Positions 15,895 to 28,656 of a stretch of DNA of 64,000 nucleotides are shown here, piece by piece; position 1 is the first letter of the stretch; each line of letters opens with the position of its first letter. Below the pieces are notes generated by a model, which ran no database searches, had not been told where the DNA came from, and worked only from the letters and a program-made list of their open reading frames with translations. The DNA is from Stagnimonas sp. (lineage in GTDB: Bacteria; Pseudomonadota; Gammaproteobacteria; Nevskiales; Nevskiaceae), in NCBI GenBank assembly GCA_030696045.1, contig JAUYNO010000019.1:1-64000 (forward strand), read 5' to 3'. The position numbers were made by a program, and so were the translations under genes.

Positions 15895-16552
15895 GGCGGT
15901 AACCCTCGCCGTGGACGGTGTGGATCAACTTGACCGGGAAGGGCTTGTCGACCGCGGCGCGGAGATTGTGCAGGTGGGCGCGCAGCACGTCGCCGTCCGG
16001 GGCGTCGTCGCCCCAGAGCGCGCGCTCCAGCTCGGCGCGGGTCACCAGCCGGGGCGAACGGCGCAGCAGCAGTTCCAGCAGCCGGCGCTCGGCGCGGGTC
16101 AGGCTCAGGCTGCGGCCGGCGCGGCGGACCTCGGCGGTGCCGGGATCGCATTCCAGATCGGCGACCCGCAGCGGCCGCTCGGAGACCTGGCCGCTGGCGC
16201 GCCGGTGCAGGGCCGCCAGCCGCGCCGACAGTTCCGACAGCGCGAACGGCTTGACCAGGTAGTCGTCAGCGCCGGCACTGAGGCCATCGACGCGGTCGCT
16301 GACGGCATCGAGCGCGGTCAGCATCAGCACCGGGGTGGTGAGGCCCTGGGCGCGCAGGCGGCGGCAGAGCGTGGCGCCGTCGAGGCCGGGCAGCAGGCGG
16401 TCGAGCACGATCACATCGGCGCCGCCGGCCAGGGCGCGGGCATAGCCGGTGGGGCCGTCGGCGGCGAAGTCGACCGCATGGCCCTGGGCGCCGAGATAGT
16501 CGCCGACATTGGCCGCGAGATCGGGATGGTCTTCAATGACGAGTACGCGCAT
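15875..16552 (-). CDS. OmpR/PhoB-type response regulator
   Basis: A 225-residue DNA-binding response regulator. The receiver has E7/D8, phospho-accepting D51, T79 and K101 (LVKPFALSELSARLAALHRR). The C-terminal winged helix carries LSLTRAERRLLELLLRR, SRAELERALWGDD-like and VHGEGYRL motifs. It precedes its cognate kinase with a 20-base overlap and starts 25 bases after tatC on the same strand, so readthrough from hisE-tatABC is possible. Confidence 0.95.
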   Translation of the reverse strand: MRVLVIEDHPDLAANVGDYLGAQGHAVDFAADGPTGYARALAGGADVIVLDRLLPGLDGATLCRRLRAQGLTTPVLMLTALDAVSDRVDGLSAGADDYLVKPFALSELSARLAALHRRASGQVSERPLRVADLECDPGTAEVRRAGRSLSLTRAERRLLELLLRRSPRLVTRAELERALWGDDAPDGDVLRAHLHNLRAAVDKPFPVKLIHTVHGEGYRLAVLDS

Positions 16553-16577
16553 TGAGGAATGCTACGTCAGCCCGGCG

Positions 16578-17345
16578 TCAACTGTCCGTCAAGTCCGGCT
16601 CGCGGGCACGCTGCTTGCCGATCCAACCCGCCCACAATATGCCCAGCTCGAACAGCAGGTAGGACGGCACCGCCACCAGGATCTGGCTGGCGACGTCCGG
16701 CGGGGTGATGATCGCCGCCACCACGAAGATGCCGACCAGCACGTAGCCGCGCGCCTCCTTGAGCTGGGCGACGGTGACGAAGCCGGTCCAGACCAGCAGC
16801 ACCACCGCCACCGGGGTCTCGAAGGCGACACCGAAGGCGATGAAGATGGTGAGAATGAAGTCCAGGTACTTGCCGATGTCGGTCGCCACCTGCACGCCCT
16901 CGGGCGCGACGCCGATCATGAAATGGAACACCGCCGGCAGGGTGACGTAGTAGGCGAAGGCGACGCCCGCGTAGAACAGCAGGGTCGAGGACGCCAGCAG
17001 CGGCGCGATCAGCTTGCGCTCGTGCTTGTACAGGCCGGGGGCGACGAAGCCCCAGATTTGGTACAGGATCCAGGGCATGGACAGCACGATGGACAGGATC
17101 GCGACCAGCTTGAACGGGATCAGGAAGGGCGAAGCCACCTCGGTGGCGATCATGGTCGCGCCCGGCGGCAGCAGCTTGGTCAACGGCGCCGAGAAGAAGG
17201 CGTAAATCTGGCGCGCGAAGAAGATCATCGGCAGCAACAGCATCAGCACGCCATACAGCGCATGCAGGAAGCGGGTACGGAGTTCCAGCAGGTGGGCGAG
17301 CAGCGGCTGCTCGGCGCCCGGCGCGTTGGGATCGATGATCGGCAC
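16578..17345 (-). CDS. tatC: Sec-independent protein translocase TatC
   Basis: The core receptor of the twin-arginine translocase in the inner membrane, 255 residues with six transmembrane helices. Family signatures include LLAHLLELRTRFLHAL, FSAPLTKLLPPG, TEVASPFLIPFK, PWILYQIWGFVAPGLYKHE and FGVAFETPV. It starts with GTG whose first base is the last base of the tatB stop (TAGTG), so translation is coupled. Confidence 0.97.
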   Translation of the reverse strand: MPIIDPNAPGAEQPLLAHLLELRTRFLHALYGVLMLLLPMIFFARQIYAFFSAPLTKLLPPGATMIATEVASPFLIPFKLVAILSIVLSMPWILYQIWGFVAPGLYKHERKLIAPLLASSTLLFYAGVAFAYYVTLPAVFHFMIGVAPEGVQVATDIGKYLDFILTIFIAFGVAFETPVAVVLLVWTGFVTVAQLKEARGYVLVGIFVVAAIITPPDVASQILVAVPSYLLFELGILWAGWIGKQRAREPDLTDS

Positions 17346-17650
17346 TAGCTCTTCGGGCCTTCGAGGGGCGGCGTGGTCGCGTCCTTCACGTCCGCGGCGG
17401 TGGAGCGTGCCTGCGACTCCAGCAGCGCGAACTGCTCGCGCGCCATGCGGTTGGCCTCGTCGAGCTTCTTCTTGAGGTCCGCGGCCTGGGTTTCCCGCTC
17501 CAGCTCGCTGGACAGGTTGCGCATGTACATCTTGGCCTGCCCGGTCCAGCGGCCGACGCTGCGCGCGACCTTGGGCAGCCGCTCCGGCCCCAGCACGATC
17601 AGGGCGATCACGAAGCAGAGGAACAGTTCGCCGAAACCGATATCGAACAT
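17345..17650 (-). CDS. tatB: Sec-independent protein translocase TatB
   Basis: A 101-residue Tat component that binds signal peptides with TatC. It has an N-terminal membrane helix (MFDIGFGELFLCFVIALIVLG), the conserved GPERLPKVARSVGRW hinge, an amphipathic helix and a charged tail. MFDIG and the GPERLP motif distinguish it from TatA. It lies between tatA and tatC. Confidence 0.96.
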   Translation of the reverse strand: MFDIGFGELFLCFVIALIVLGPERLPKVARSVGRWTGQAKMYMRNLSSELERETQAADLKKKLDEANRMAREQFALLESQARSTAADVKDATTPPLEGPKS

Positions 17651-17675
17651 GGCCGGGGCGCCAGGCTAAGCCAGC

Positions 17676-17897
17676 TCAGACCTGGTCTTTCTTGGTTTCG
17701 CTCTGGGCAGTCTGCGACTGGCCGGACACCGCCTCCGGCTTCTTGGCCGCCTCGGCCTCGCCTTCGCGCATCGCGTCCTTGAAGTTCTTCACCGCCGAAC
17801 CAAGGTCGCCGCCGGCGCCGCGCAGCTTCTTGGTGCCGAACACCAGCACCACCACCACCAGCACGATCAGCCAGTGCCACAGGGAAAATGAGCCCAT
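17676..17897 (-). CDS. tatA: Sec-independent protein translocase TatA
   Basis: A 73-residue pore-forming Tat subunit: one membrane helix ([16 protein letters not shown]), [22 protein letters not shown] amphipathic helix and a short acidic/polar tail. The FGTKKLR hinge is the TatA signature. It follows hisE by 19 bases and precedes tatB by 25 bases. Confidence 0.96.
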   Translation of the reverse strand: MGSFSLWHWLIVLVVVVLVFGTKKLRGAGGDLGSAVKNFKDAMREGEAEAAKKPEAVSGQSQTAQSETKKDQV

Positions 17898-17916
17898 CGA
17901 AATCTCCTAGGTAGGA

Positions 17917-18246
17917 CTACTTGTTGCGGGCAGCCTTCTCGGCGTGGCCGGAAGTGCCCATGCGGCGTGCCAGCTCGTCCAGCACCGCCCGGTGCGAGAG
18001 CCCGCGATGGGCCAGCAACACCAGGGTGTGGAACCAGAGGTCCGCCATTTCACCGACCAGGGCCGGGTCGTCCGGGTTCTTCGCCGCGATGATGGTTTCC
18101 GCCGCTTCCTCACCAATCTTCTTGGCGATGCCATCGACGCCCTTGGCATACAGGCTGGCGGTGTAGGAACTGCCGGCATCGGCACCCTTGCGGGCGTAGA
18201 GCTGCGCTTCCAGGGCCTCAAGGACAGTGACGGCGGGTGAAGACAT
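17917..18246 (-). CDS. hisE: Phosphoribosyl-ATP pyrophosphatase
   Basis: Histidine biosynthesis step 2, hydrolysis of PR-ATP to PR-AMP. The 109-residue single-domain form shows SSYTASLYAKGVDGIAKKIG, EEAAETIIAAKN and GEMADLWFHTLVLLA, the acidic metal-binding helices of the MazG-like fold. It is not fused to HisI, and no hisI lies beside it. It leads the tatABC genes, a common arrangement in this bacterial group. Confidence 0.96.
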   Translation of the reverse strand: MSSPAVTVLEALEAQLYARKGADAGSSYTASLYAKGVDGIAKKIGEEAAETIIAAKNPDDPALVGEMADLWFHTLVLLAHRGLSHRAVLDELARRMGTSGHAEKAARNK

Positions 18247-18373
18247 TCGCGCAGTTTAGCCTGCGATTGCGTCAGCGGCGCGTCAAAGCTGGGCGGCCGG
18301 AGGCCCGCCAACGGCAGCGGCCATGTCGCGGCCACCACCGCGACTGTCGTGGTTTGAGCCAAGACCGGACACG

Positions 18374-18396
18374 AAAAAGCCCGCATCAGGCGGGCT
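18374..18396 (-). terminator. Rho-independent terminator after hisF
   Basis: On the minus strand it reads GCCCGC, a five-base loop, GCGGGC, then five T residues. It lies about 20 bases past the hisF stop and before hisE, separating hisBHAF from hisE-tatABC, so hisE probably has its own promoter in 18247-18373. Confidence 0.85.
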
Positions 18397-18414
18397 CGCT
18401 TCCAGCGGCGTGGA

Positions 18415-19185
18415 CTACTGCCGCACGCGCACACCCCGTTGGGCCAGGTAGTTCTTGGCCTCTCCTACCGTGTAGGTGCCGTGATGGAAGATGCTGGCCG
18501 CCAGCGCCGCGTCGGCATGACCTTCGGCCAGACCCTGGTAGAGATGCTCCAGGCTGCCGACGCCACCGGAGGCGATCACCGGCACATTGACCCGGCGGTT
18601 GATGGCGGCGAGCAGTTCAACGTCGTAGCCCTCCTTGGTGCCGTCGCGGTCCATGCTGGTGACCAGCAGTTCGCCGGCGCCGTACTCGACCATCTTCGCC
18701 GCCCAGTCGACCACATCGAGGCCGGTGGCCTTGCGGCCGCCGTGGGTGAAGACTTCCCAGCGCGGCGCTTCCTTCTTCTTGTTGACGCGCTTGGCGTCGA
18801 TGGCGACGACGATGCACTGCACGCCGTAGCGGTCGCCGGCCTCGCGCACGAAATCCGGGTTCTGCACTGCGGCGGTGTTGATGCTGACCTTGTCGGCGCC
18901 CGCCGCCAGCAGGCATTTGACGTCGGCGCAGCTGCGCACGCCGCCGCCGACCGTAAGCGGGATGTAGATCTCGCGCGCGACCGCCTCAACGGTCGCGAAC
19001 AGGGTGGGACGATCATCGGAGCTGGCGGTGATGTCTAGGAACACCAGTTCGTCGGCGCCCTGGGCATCGTAGCGGCGGGCGACCTCGACCGGATCGCCGG
19101 CGTCCTGCACGTCTTCGAACTTCACGCCCTTGACCACCCGGCCGCGATCAATGTCCAGGCAGGGGATGATGCGTTTCGCCAGCAT
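18415..19185 (-). CDS. hisF: Imidazole glycerol phosphate synthase cyclase subunit
   Basis: A 256-residue (beta/alpha)8 barrel that, with HisH, makes imidazole glycerol phosphate and AICAR from PRFAR. It begins [20 protein letters not shown] with the catalytic Asp near residue 11; the second catalytic Asp is in VVAIDAKR. Phosphate-binding loops are TVGGGVRS and ASGGVGS. It starts 5 bases after hisA. Confidence 0.98.
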   Translation of the reverse strand: MLAKRIIPCLDIDRGRVVKGVKFEDVQDAGDPVEVARRYDAQGADELVFLDITASSDDRPTLFATVEAVAREIYIPLTVGGGVRSCADVKCLLAAGADKVSINTAAVQNPDFVREAGDRYGVQCIVVAIDAKRVNKKKEAPRWEVFTHGGRKATGLDVVDWAAKMVEYGAGELLVTSMDRDGTKEGYDVELLAAINRRVNVPVIASGGVGSLEHLYQGLAEGHADAALAASIFHHGTYTVGEAKNYLAQRGVRVRQ

Positions 19186-19190
19186 TGCGG

Positions 19191-19919
19191 TCAGCCCTGG
19201 GCGATCTTGACGGCGTCGGCGAGCTTGAACCTGCCTTCGTAGAGCGCACGCCCGATCACCGCGCCGATCACGCCATCGCTTTCGAGTTCCTTGAGTTTGC
19301 GGATGTCGTCGAGCGAGCCAATGCCGCCGCTGGCGATCACCGGCGTCTTGATGGCGCGGGCCAGGGCCACGGTCGATTCGGCATTGAAGCCGTCGAGCAT
19401 GCCGTCGCGGCCGATGTCGGTGGAGATGATCGCTTCGACGCCGTCGTGCTCGCACTGCTGGGCGATCTCGATCACGGTGTGGTGGCTGAGCTTGCTCCAG
19501 CCATCGACGGCGACGTGGTCGCCCTTGGCGTCGAGGCCGACGATGACGTGGCGCGGATACTCGATGCAGAGGTCGTGCAGCACATGCGGCGCGGTGATGG
19601 CACGGGTGCCCAGGATCACGTAGCTGACGCCGATGTTGAGGTAGCGCTGCACCGTCTCCTCGTCCCGGATACCGCCGCCGACCTGCACCGGCACCTTGCC
19701 AGCGGCCTGGACGATCTTTTCCACCGCCTTGAGGTTGACCGGCGCGCCCTTGAGGGCGCCATCGAGGTCGACGACATGGATGCGCTCGGCGCCGTCACCC
19801 ACCCAGCGCCGCGCCATTTCGGCCGGGTCGTCGGAAAACACCGTGACGTCGTTGAAATCACCCTGGCGCAGGCGGACGCACTGGCCATTCTTGAGGTCAA
19901 TCGCTGGGATAAGGAGCAT
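19191..19919 (-). CDS. hisA: ProFAR isomerase
   Basis: The 242-residue barrel isomerase of histidine synthesis. It starts [20 protein letters not shown] with the catalytic Asp8; the second active-site Asp is in VGLDAKGD. Phosphate loops are QVGGGIR and ASGGIGS. The ATG at 19919 is preceded by a short A/G-rich stretch and begins exactly as homologues do. Confidence 0.98.
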   Translation of the reverse strand: MLLIPAIDLKNGQCVRLRQGDFNDVTVFSDDPAEMARRWVGDGAERIHVVDLDGALKGAPVNLKAVEKIVQAAGKVPVQVGGGIRDEETVQRYLNIGVSYVILGTRAITAPHVLHDLCIEYPRHVIVGLDAKGDHVAVDGWSKLSHHTVIEIAQQCEHDGVEAIISTDIGRDGMLDGFNAESTVALARAIKTPVIASGGIGSLDDIRKLKELESDGVIGAVIGRALYEGRFKLADAVKIAQG

Positions 19920-20027
19920 GACGCTGGGAGCGTGGCGCAGAGCGCCGTAGCGGGTGGATGAGCGCGTGGATCGAGAAACTGCTTGAGCCGAAGCGTAGCA
20001 CCATCGTTGCAAGGCAACAGCGGGCGT

Positions 20028-20663
20028 TTATGGATTCCAGTTGACGAAGTTGGCGAGCAGGGTCAGGCCCAGGGCTTGCGACTTCTCCGGATGGAACTGG
20101 AAGGCGACCAGATTCTCGCGGGCGATGGCGGCCGCGAACACATGGGTGTATTCGGCGGTGCCGAGCACATGCGCCTGGTTCTTGGGCTGCGCGTAGTAGC
20201 TGTGCACGAAGTAGAACCAGCTCTCGTCGGGAACCCCGGCCCAGATCGGGTGGGCCTGGGCCTGCCTGACCCGGTTCCAGCCCATGTGCGGGACCTTCAG
20301 GCGCTCGGCGGCGTCTTGTGAGGGTTCAGGGAAGCGCAGTACCGAACCGGGGAACAGGCCCAGGGCCGGCACGCCGCCGTTCTCCTCGGAATACTCCAGC
20401 ATCACCTGCATGCCCAGGCAGATGCCCAGCATCGGCACTTTTTTCGAGGCCTCGACCACCAGCTGCGCCAGTTCCAGCCGGTTGAGCTCCTTCATGCACT
20501 CGCGCACGCCGCCGACACCCGGCAGCACCAGGCGATCACAGTCCAGCAGTTCTTCGGCGTCGTAGCTGACCACCACGCGATGCCCCGGGGCGACCCGCTC
20601 CAGGGCCTTCGCCAGGGAGTGCAGGTTGCCCATGCCGTAATCGATGACGCCAATGCTGCGCAT
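20028..20663 (-). CDS. hisH: Imidazole glycerol phosphate synthase glutaminase subunit
   Basis: A class I glutamine amidotransferase of 211 residues that supplies ammonia to HisF. The triad is visible: Cys in LGICLGMQ, and His/Glu in FQFHPEKS. It begins IGVIDYGMGNLHS. It lies 28 bases after hisB and 108 bases before hisA. Confidence 0.98.
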   Translation of the reverse strand: MRSIGVIDYGMGNLHSLAKALERVAPGHRVVVSYDAEELLDCDRLVLPGVGGVRECMKELNRLELAQLVVEASKKVPMLGICLGMQVMLEYSEENGGVPALGLFPGSVLRFPEPSQDAAERLKVPHMGWNRVRQAQAHPIWAGVPDESWFYFVHSYYAQPKNQAHVLGTAEYTHVFAAAIARENLVAFQFHPEKSQALGLTLLANFVNWNP

Positions 20664-20691
20664 GAAATGCAGGAGACGAAGCGAAGAATTC

Positions 20692-21285
20692 TTAGAGAAC
20701 GCCTTTGGTCGAGGGCGTGACGTCGATCTGGCGCGGATCGATCTCGCTGGCCGCGCGCAGGGCGCGGCCGAAGGCCTTGAAGATGGTCTCGGCGACGTGG
20801 TGCGCGTTCTTGCCGCGCAGGCTGTCGACGTGCAGCGTCACCTTGGCGTGGTTGACGAAGCCCTGAAAGAATTCGTGCAGCAGGTCGACGTCGAACTCGC
20901 CGACATGCGAACGCGGGAAGTCGACGAACCACTCCAGGCCCGGACGTCCGGACAGGTCGATCACCACCCGCGACAGCGCCTCGTCGAGCGGCACATAGGC
21001 GTGGGCGTAACGGCGGATGCCCTTCTTGTCGCCGATGGCCTGGTCGAAGGCCTGGCCGAGGGTGATGCCGACGTCTTCCACGGTGTGGTGGGCGTCAATC
21101 TGCAGATCGCCCCTGGCGACGATGTCGAGGTCGATCAACCCGTGGCGGGCGACCTGGTCGAGCATGTGGTCGAAGAACGGGACGCCGGTGACGAAATGCG
21201 CCGCGCCACTGCCGTCGAGATTGATCTCGAGCTTGATCTGGGTCTCGCGCGTGTTGCGCTCGACGCGGGCTATGCGGGCGGTCAT
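20692..21285 (-). CDS. hisB: Imidazoleglycerol-phosphate dehydratase
   Basis: The 197-residue monofunctional dehydratase (no HisN phosphatase domain). Manganese-binding motifs are [23 protein letters not shown] and GKNAHHVAE. It is the first gene of hisBHAF, and its promoter should lie in 21286-21440, shared with the divergent hydrolase gene. Confidence 0.98.
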   Translation of the reverse strand: MTARIARVERNTRETQIKLEINLDGSGAAHFVTGVPFFDHMLDQVARHGLIDLDIVARGDLQIDAHHTVEDVGITLGQAFDQAIGDKKGIRRYAHAYVPLDEALSRVVIDLSGRPGLEWFVDFPRSHVGEFDVDLLHEFFQGFVNHAKVTLHVDSLRGKNAHHVAETIFKAFGRALRAASEIDPRQIDVTPSTKGVL

Positions 21286-21416
21286 CGCCGGGGACGCTGG
21301 CAGGGCAAGGGAATTTGCGGCGCGAAGGATACACCCGTCCGCACGCGGCTTGCAGCGGCCGGGCGGGCAGTAGCTGCCGGCCGGATGACTCGCGAGGTCA
21401 TTGTCCTACCCGCATC

Positions 21417-21445
21417 CGGCATGGTACATACCACGTAGTATGCCG
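21417..21445. promoter_or_regulatory. Imperfect inverted repeat upstream of hydrolase gene
   Basis: Arms CGGCATGGTAC and GTAGTATGCCG (9 of 11 positions complementary) with a 7-base spacer, ending 15 bases before the hydrolase ATG in the hisB/hydrolase divergent region. It could be an operator or the base of a leader hairpin. No factor can be named. Confidence 0.35.
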
Positions 21446-21460
21446 AGGGAGCCCACCGCC

Positions 21461-22336
21461 ATGTCCGCCGCCACCAACCCCGTCGCCGAAGCCCTGACCT
21501 TGCAGGCGCGCGATGGTCACGGCCTGGCTGCCGACTTTTTCGCACCGGCCGGCCCGACCCGGGGCGCGGTGCTGATCGCTGGCGCCATGGGCGTACCGCG
21601 CCGCTTCTACGCCGCCTTCGCCAGCGACCTCGCCGCCCATGGCCTGGCGGTGCTGACGCTCGACTACCGGGGCTTCGGCGGCTCGGCGCCGCAGCGCCTG
21701 CGCGGCTACCGCGCGCAGATCAGCGACTGGATCGACCAGGACCTGCCAGCAGCAGTTGCCGCACTGACCGAACGCGCACCTGGCGCGCCGCTGTTCTGGT
21801 TAGGCCACAGCGTTGGCGGTCAGCTGTTCGGCTTCATGGACAGTTCGCGCTTCGCCGGCGCCCTGCTGATCGCCAGCCAGAGCGGCCACTGGGCGCTGTG
21901 GGACAAGCCACATTGGCGCCGGCGCATGTGGATGCTCGGCCACGTCATGCTGCCGGGCTTCGCCGCCTTGCTCGGCCGTTTCCCGGGAAAGCTGCTGGGT
22001 GGCGATGACCTGCCGGCTGGCGTTGCGCGGCAATGGGGCGGCTGGATTCGCGATCCCGAATACCTCGGCCGACTCGCCCGCAGCCGCCAGTGGGCCGACT
22101 TCGCTCGCTATCGCGGGCCGCTGCGGGTGGTGACCATCAGTGATGACGACTACGCCCCGCCGCGCACCGGCGAGGCGCTGCTGCGCTATTTCCAGCAGGC
22201 GCAGGGCGAGCGCATCACCGTCACGCCGGCCGGAATCGGTGCCGAGCGCATCGGCCACTTCGACGGCTTCCGCGCCAAGTTCCGCGACAGCCTCTGGCCG
22301 CAGTGGCGTGGCTGGCTACTGGCGCAGACGGGTTAG
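21461..22336 (+). CDS. Alpha/beta hydrolase
   Basis: A 291-residue predicted serine hydrolase. It shows the oxyanion strand AVLIAGAMGVPRRFY, LDYRGFGGS, the nucleophile elbow GHSVGG and a candidate acid in TISDDDYAP; the terminal IGHFDGFR supplies the His. The start at 21461 is preceded by GAGGGA; an ATG at 21440 is in frame. It is similar to the COG4757 group of predicted hydrolases. Substrate unknown. Confidence 0.85.
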   Translation: MSAATNPVAEALTLQARDGHGLAADFFAPAGPTRGAVLIAGAMGVPRRFYAAFASDLAAHGLAVLTLDYRGFGGSAPQRLRGYRAQISDWIDQDLPAAVAALTERAPGAPLFWLGHSVGGQLFGFMDSSRFAGALLIASQSGHWALWDKPHWRRRMWMLGHVMLPGFAALLGRFPGKLLGGDDLPAGVARQWGGWIRDPEYLGRLARSRQWADFARYRGPLRVVTISDDDYAPPRTGEALLRYFQQAQGERITVTPAGIGAERIGHFDGFRAKFRDSLWPQWRGWLLAQTG

Positions 22337-22405
22337 GCCCCCCGCCCGGAATCGCCGGGAGGGGTACACTGCGCGCCCTTTTTCGCGCCCTCCCCGGAGC
22401 GTTTC

Positions 22406-22888
22406 ATGAACATCGCCGCCCGCTGCGCCGTCAGCTTCCACTACACCCTCACCGACGACGAAGGGGCGGTGCTCGACAGCTCGCGCGGCAACGAACCGCT
22501 GGAGTACCTGCACGGCGCCGGCAACATCGTGCCGGGCCTGGAGAGCGCCATGGAAGGCCGCGCGCCCGGCGATGCCTTCAAGGTCAGCATCGCTCCCGAA
22601 CAGGGTTACGGCGTCCGCGTCGATGCCCTGGTGCAGCAGATGCCGCGCAACATGTTCGAGGGCATGCCGGAGCCGCAGGTCGGCATGCAGTTCCAGGCCG
22701 AGAGCAACATGGGCCCGGTGATGGTCACGGTGATCGCCGTCGACGAGAGCACGGTGACCCTGGACGGCAACCATGCCCTGGCCGGCGCCACCCTGCACTT
22801 CGAGGTGGAGGTGGTATCGGTGCGCGAGGCCAGCGTCGAGGAAGTGCTGCACGGGCACACGCACGGCCCCGGTGGTCACCACCACTGA
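22406..22888 (+). CDS. FKBP-type peptidyl-prolyl isomerase, SlyD-like
   Basis: A 160-residue SlyD-family foldase. FKBP motifs are FHYTLTDDEGAVLDSS, LEYLHGAGNIVPGLE and GYGVR; the inserted-flap (IF) domain with QVGMQFQAE follows, then DGNHALAGATLHFEVEVVSV. The C-terminus is a short His-rich tail (HGHTHGPGGHHH) that would bind nickel or zinc. A CGGAG precedes the ATG. Confidence 0.95.
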   Translation: MNIAARCAVSFHYTLTDDEGAVLDSSRGNEPLEYLHGAGNIVPGLESAMEGRAPGDAFKVSIAPEQGYGVRVDALVQQMPRNMFEGMPEPQVGMQFQAESNMGPVMVTVIAVDESTVTLDGNHALAGATLHFEVEVVSVREASVEEVLHGHTHGPGGHHH

Positions 22889-22943
22889 ACCGCGGGCGCG
22901 GGCGCCGGTCTGTAAGCCGACCCACCACCTCGCGAGTGCTCTC

Positions 22944-23810
22944 ATGAATCCGACGCTGTCGCCCTACCTGGCCGCGCTAACGCTGACCCTCGGTTCCCTG
23001 CTGCTGCCCCTGCCCGGCCTCGCGCTGGAAGCGCCGGTCGCCATCAAGGAAGCGCCCAAGGCCCTGCGCGAGGCGGTGGAATCGCCGCAGCGCGACGCCA
23101 AGTTCCGCGAGCGCGACCGCTACCGGCACCCGCTGGAAACCCTGGAGTTCTTCGGCGTCGAGCCGAACATGAGCGTGGTCGAGATCTGGCCCGGCGCCGG
23201 CTGGTACACCGAGATCCTGGCGCCCTACCTGCGCGCGCGCGGCAACTACATCGCCGCGATCTTCCCGCTGGCCGACAGCACGCCCGGCTACCAGCTGAAG
23301 CTCAACGACAGCCTGCTCGGCAAGCTGCGCGCCGATCCGGCCCGCTACGACCGCGCCCAGCTCACCGCGCTCGGTCCCAGCGAACATTGGCAGCTCGCGC
23401 CCGACAACAGCGCCGACCGCGTGCTGACCTTCCGCAATGTCCACAACTGGCTGGAGGGCGGCTATGCCGACCGGGTATTCGCCGCCGCCTACCGGGCGCT
23501 GAAGCCGGGCGGTGTGCTCGGCGTGGTCGAGCACCGCGCCCGGCCCGGCACCAGCCTGGAACAGATGAAGGACAGCGGCTACGTCACCGAAGCCGAGGTC
23601 GCCCGGCTGGCCGAGGCCGCCGGCTTCCTGTTCCTGTCGGCGTCCGAGATCAACGCCAACCCCAGGGACACGAAGGACCATCCGAAGGGCGTCTGGACCC
23701 TTCCGCCGCGGCTGGCCTTGGGCGAGCAGGATCGCGACAAGTACCTCGCCATCGGCGAATCCGACCGCATGACCCTGCGCTTCGTGAAGCCGGCCAAGGC
23801 GGCCAAGTAG
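22944..23810 (+). CDS. Exported SAM-methyltransferase-like protein
   Basis: A 288-residue protein with a signal peptide (LAALTLTLGSLLLPLPGLA, cleavage near LALEA) followed by a Rossmann methyltransferase fold: motif I VVEIWPGAGWYTEILAPYL, an acidic post-I strand and YRALKPGGVLGVVEHRA. The family (COG4798, predicted methyltransferase) commonly carries signal peptides although SAM is cytoplasmic. The function outside the cytoplasm is unresolved. Confidence 0.85.
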   Translation: MNPTLSPYLAALTLTLGSLLLPLPGLALEAPVAIKEAPKALREAVESPQRDAKFRERDRYRHPLETLEFFGVEPNMSVVEIWPGAGWYTEILAPYLRARGNYIAAIFPLADSTPGYQLKLNDSLLGKLRADPARYDRAQLTALGPSEHWQLAPDNSADRVLTFRNVHNWLEGGYADRVFAAAYRALKPGGVLGVVEHRARPGTSLEQMKDSGYVTEAEVARLAEAAGFLFLSASEINANPRDTKDHPKGVWTLPPRLALGEQDRDKYLAIGESDRMTLRFVKPAKAAK

Positions 23811-23889
23811 GGCCGCCAGATACAGCCAGCTCCGGCGAACGCGCCGCGTAGCAGCGCCCCTCCGCGGCCTCCCTGAAGAGTCAGATGCC

Positions 23890-24579
23890 CTAGCGCTCGG
23901 CCGGTGCCGGAATGCTGCCGAAGCGTTCGTCCCAGTCATCGCGCTGGCGGATCAGCCGCAGGTCCTGCCAGATCACCAGGCCGTCGGTGCGCAGGCTGCC
24001 GCCGACGCGGCTCCTGGCGAGATCGACATTGCTCCAGATGCGACGGTCGCCGTCGACCAGTTCGGCGTGGCCGACCCGGTCGCGCTTGAGGTCGGGCATG
24101 GCCTCGTGCAAGCGGCGGGCATAGACCGCCGCGTCGTCGGGCCGGAAGTCGATTTCCATCAGGCGGTCGTTGAAGAACTCCAGGGTCAGCTGGCCGTCGA
24201 CGCCGAGATGGCGGTAGCCGCCGACCACCAGGCTGGTCAGCTCGCGCGGCGGGTAGCGCTCACTCGGCGGCCGCCGCAGCACCCGCCGCTCGACACTGAG
24301 GCCGGCCGCTTCCAGCGGCGTCCGCACCGCATCCTGGCCGTCACCGCTGCGGAAACCATCGACCATGTCCAGGCGCGGCTCCAGCGGCGCCTCGAAGACC
24401 GCTGTCTCCGGATGCCGGGGCGGGGCGCTGTGCGCACGCGACCACCACCAGGAAACCAGCACGCCGACCAGCACGATGGCGCCCGCCAGCAGGTACAGCG
24501 GCCTGGGCGGCACCGGGCGCGGCAGCCGGCGCCCCGGCAGGGGAATGGGTTGGGTGCGGCTGAATTTGTCCTGATCCAT
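23890..24579 (-). CDS. Membrane-anchored protein of unknown function
   Basis: A 229-residue protein: proline- and arginine-rich N-terminus (QPIPLPGRRLPRPVPPRP), one transmembrane helix (LYLLAGAIVLVGVLVSWWW), and a periplasmic domain of about 170 residues with beta-rich segments (LTSLVVGGYRHLGVDGQLTL, FFNDRLMEIDF, RIWSNVDLARSRVGGS). I do not recognise a family. It ends convergent with the methyltransferase-like gene and starts 65 bases after the end of metH on the same strand. Confidence 0.75.
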   Translation of the reverse strand: MDQDKFSRTQPIPLPGRRLPRPVPPRPLYLLAGAIVLVGVLVSWWWSRAHSAPPRHPETAVFEAPLEPRLDMVDGFRSGDGQDAVRTPLEAAGLSVERRVLRRPPSERYPPRELTSLVVGGYRHLGVDGQLTLEFFNDRLMEIDFRPDDAAVYARRLHEAMPDLKRDRVGHAELVDGDRRIWSNVDLARSRVGGSLRTDGLVIWQDLRLIRQRDDWDERFGSIPAPAER

Positions 24580-24644
24580 GTGCACAGACTGCCCTGACTT
24601 GCCCGGCAAGGCGAGGGGTGCGGCCGGGTCGCCGCCCGAAGACC

Positions 24645-28472
<3,828 letters not shown>

Positions 28473-28507
28473 GGCTACGGCCTGTGAAGCGAGCGGAGCG
28501 GCATTTT

Positions 28508-28531
28508 ATCCGCTTATGCGGATGAGCGGAT
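28508..28531 (-). promoter_or_regulatory. GCGGAT repeat cluster upstream of metH (candidate operator)
   Basis: ATCCGC-TTAT-GCGGAT forms a perfect inverted repeat, followed after GA by a third GCGGAT in direct orientation. It lies 36-59 bases upstream of the metH start. ArsR-family regulators such as SahR control metH in several Proteobacteria, so an operator is plausible. The factor assignment is inference only. Confidence 0.45.
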
Positions 28532-28607
28532 ATTTAGCCCCGACCCTGTCCTATGGCTCACCACCCCCGCACCCCCAAATGCCCGAAATCTAGGTGCGGC
28601 GCTCCAG

Positions 28608-28632
28608 AAAAAAGCCCCGCTACGCGGGGCTC
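28608..28632 (-). terminator. Rho-independent terminator after the secreted repeat protein
   Basis: On the minus strand, AGCCCCGC, a short GTA loop, GCGGGGCT and then six T residues. It lies 25 bases past the stop of the 28657-31230 gene and upstream of metH. Confidence 0.9.
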
Positions 28633-28656
28633 CGCTCCGAATCACCGCAAATACGC

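Noticed and set aside
18247..18414. Possible hisI remnant between hisF and hisE
   Set aside because: None of the HisI metal- or substrate-binding motifs can be read in any frame; only hairpins and the hisF terminator are seen.
28473..28600. Possible SAH or cobalamin riboswitch in front of metH
   Set aside because: The leader is short, and I cannot find the conserved cores of either class. Only the GCGGAT repeats stand out, so it is reported as a possible protein site.
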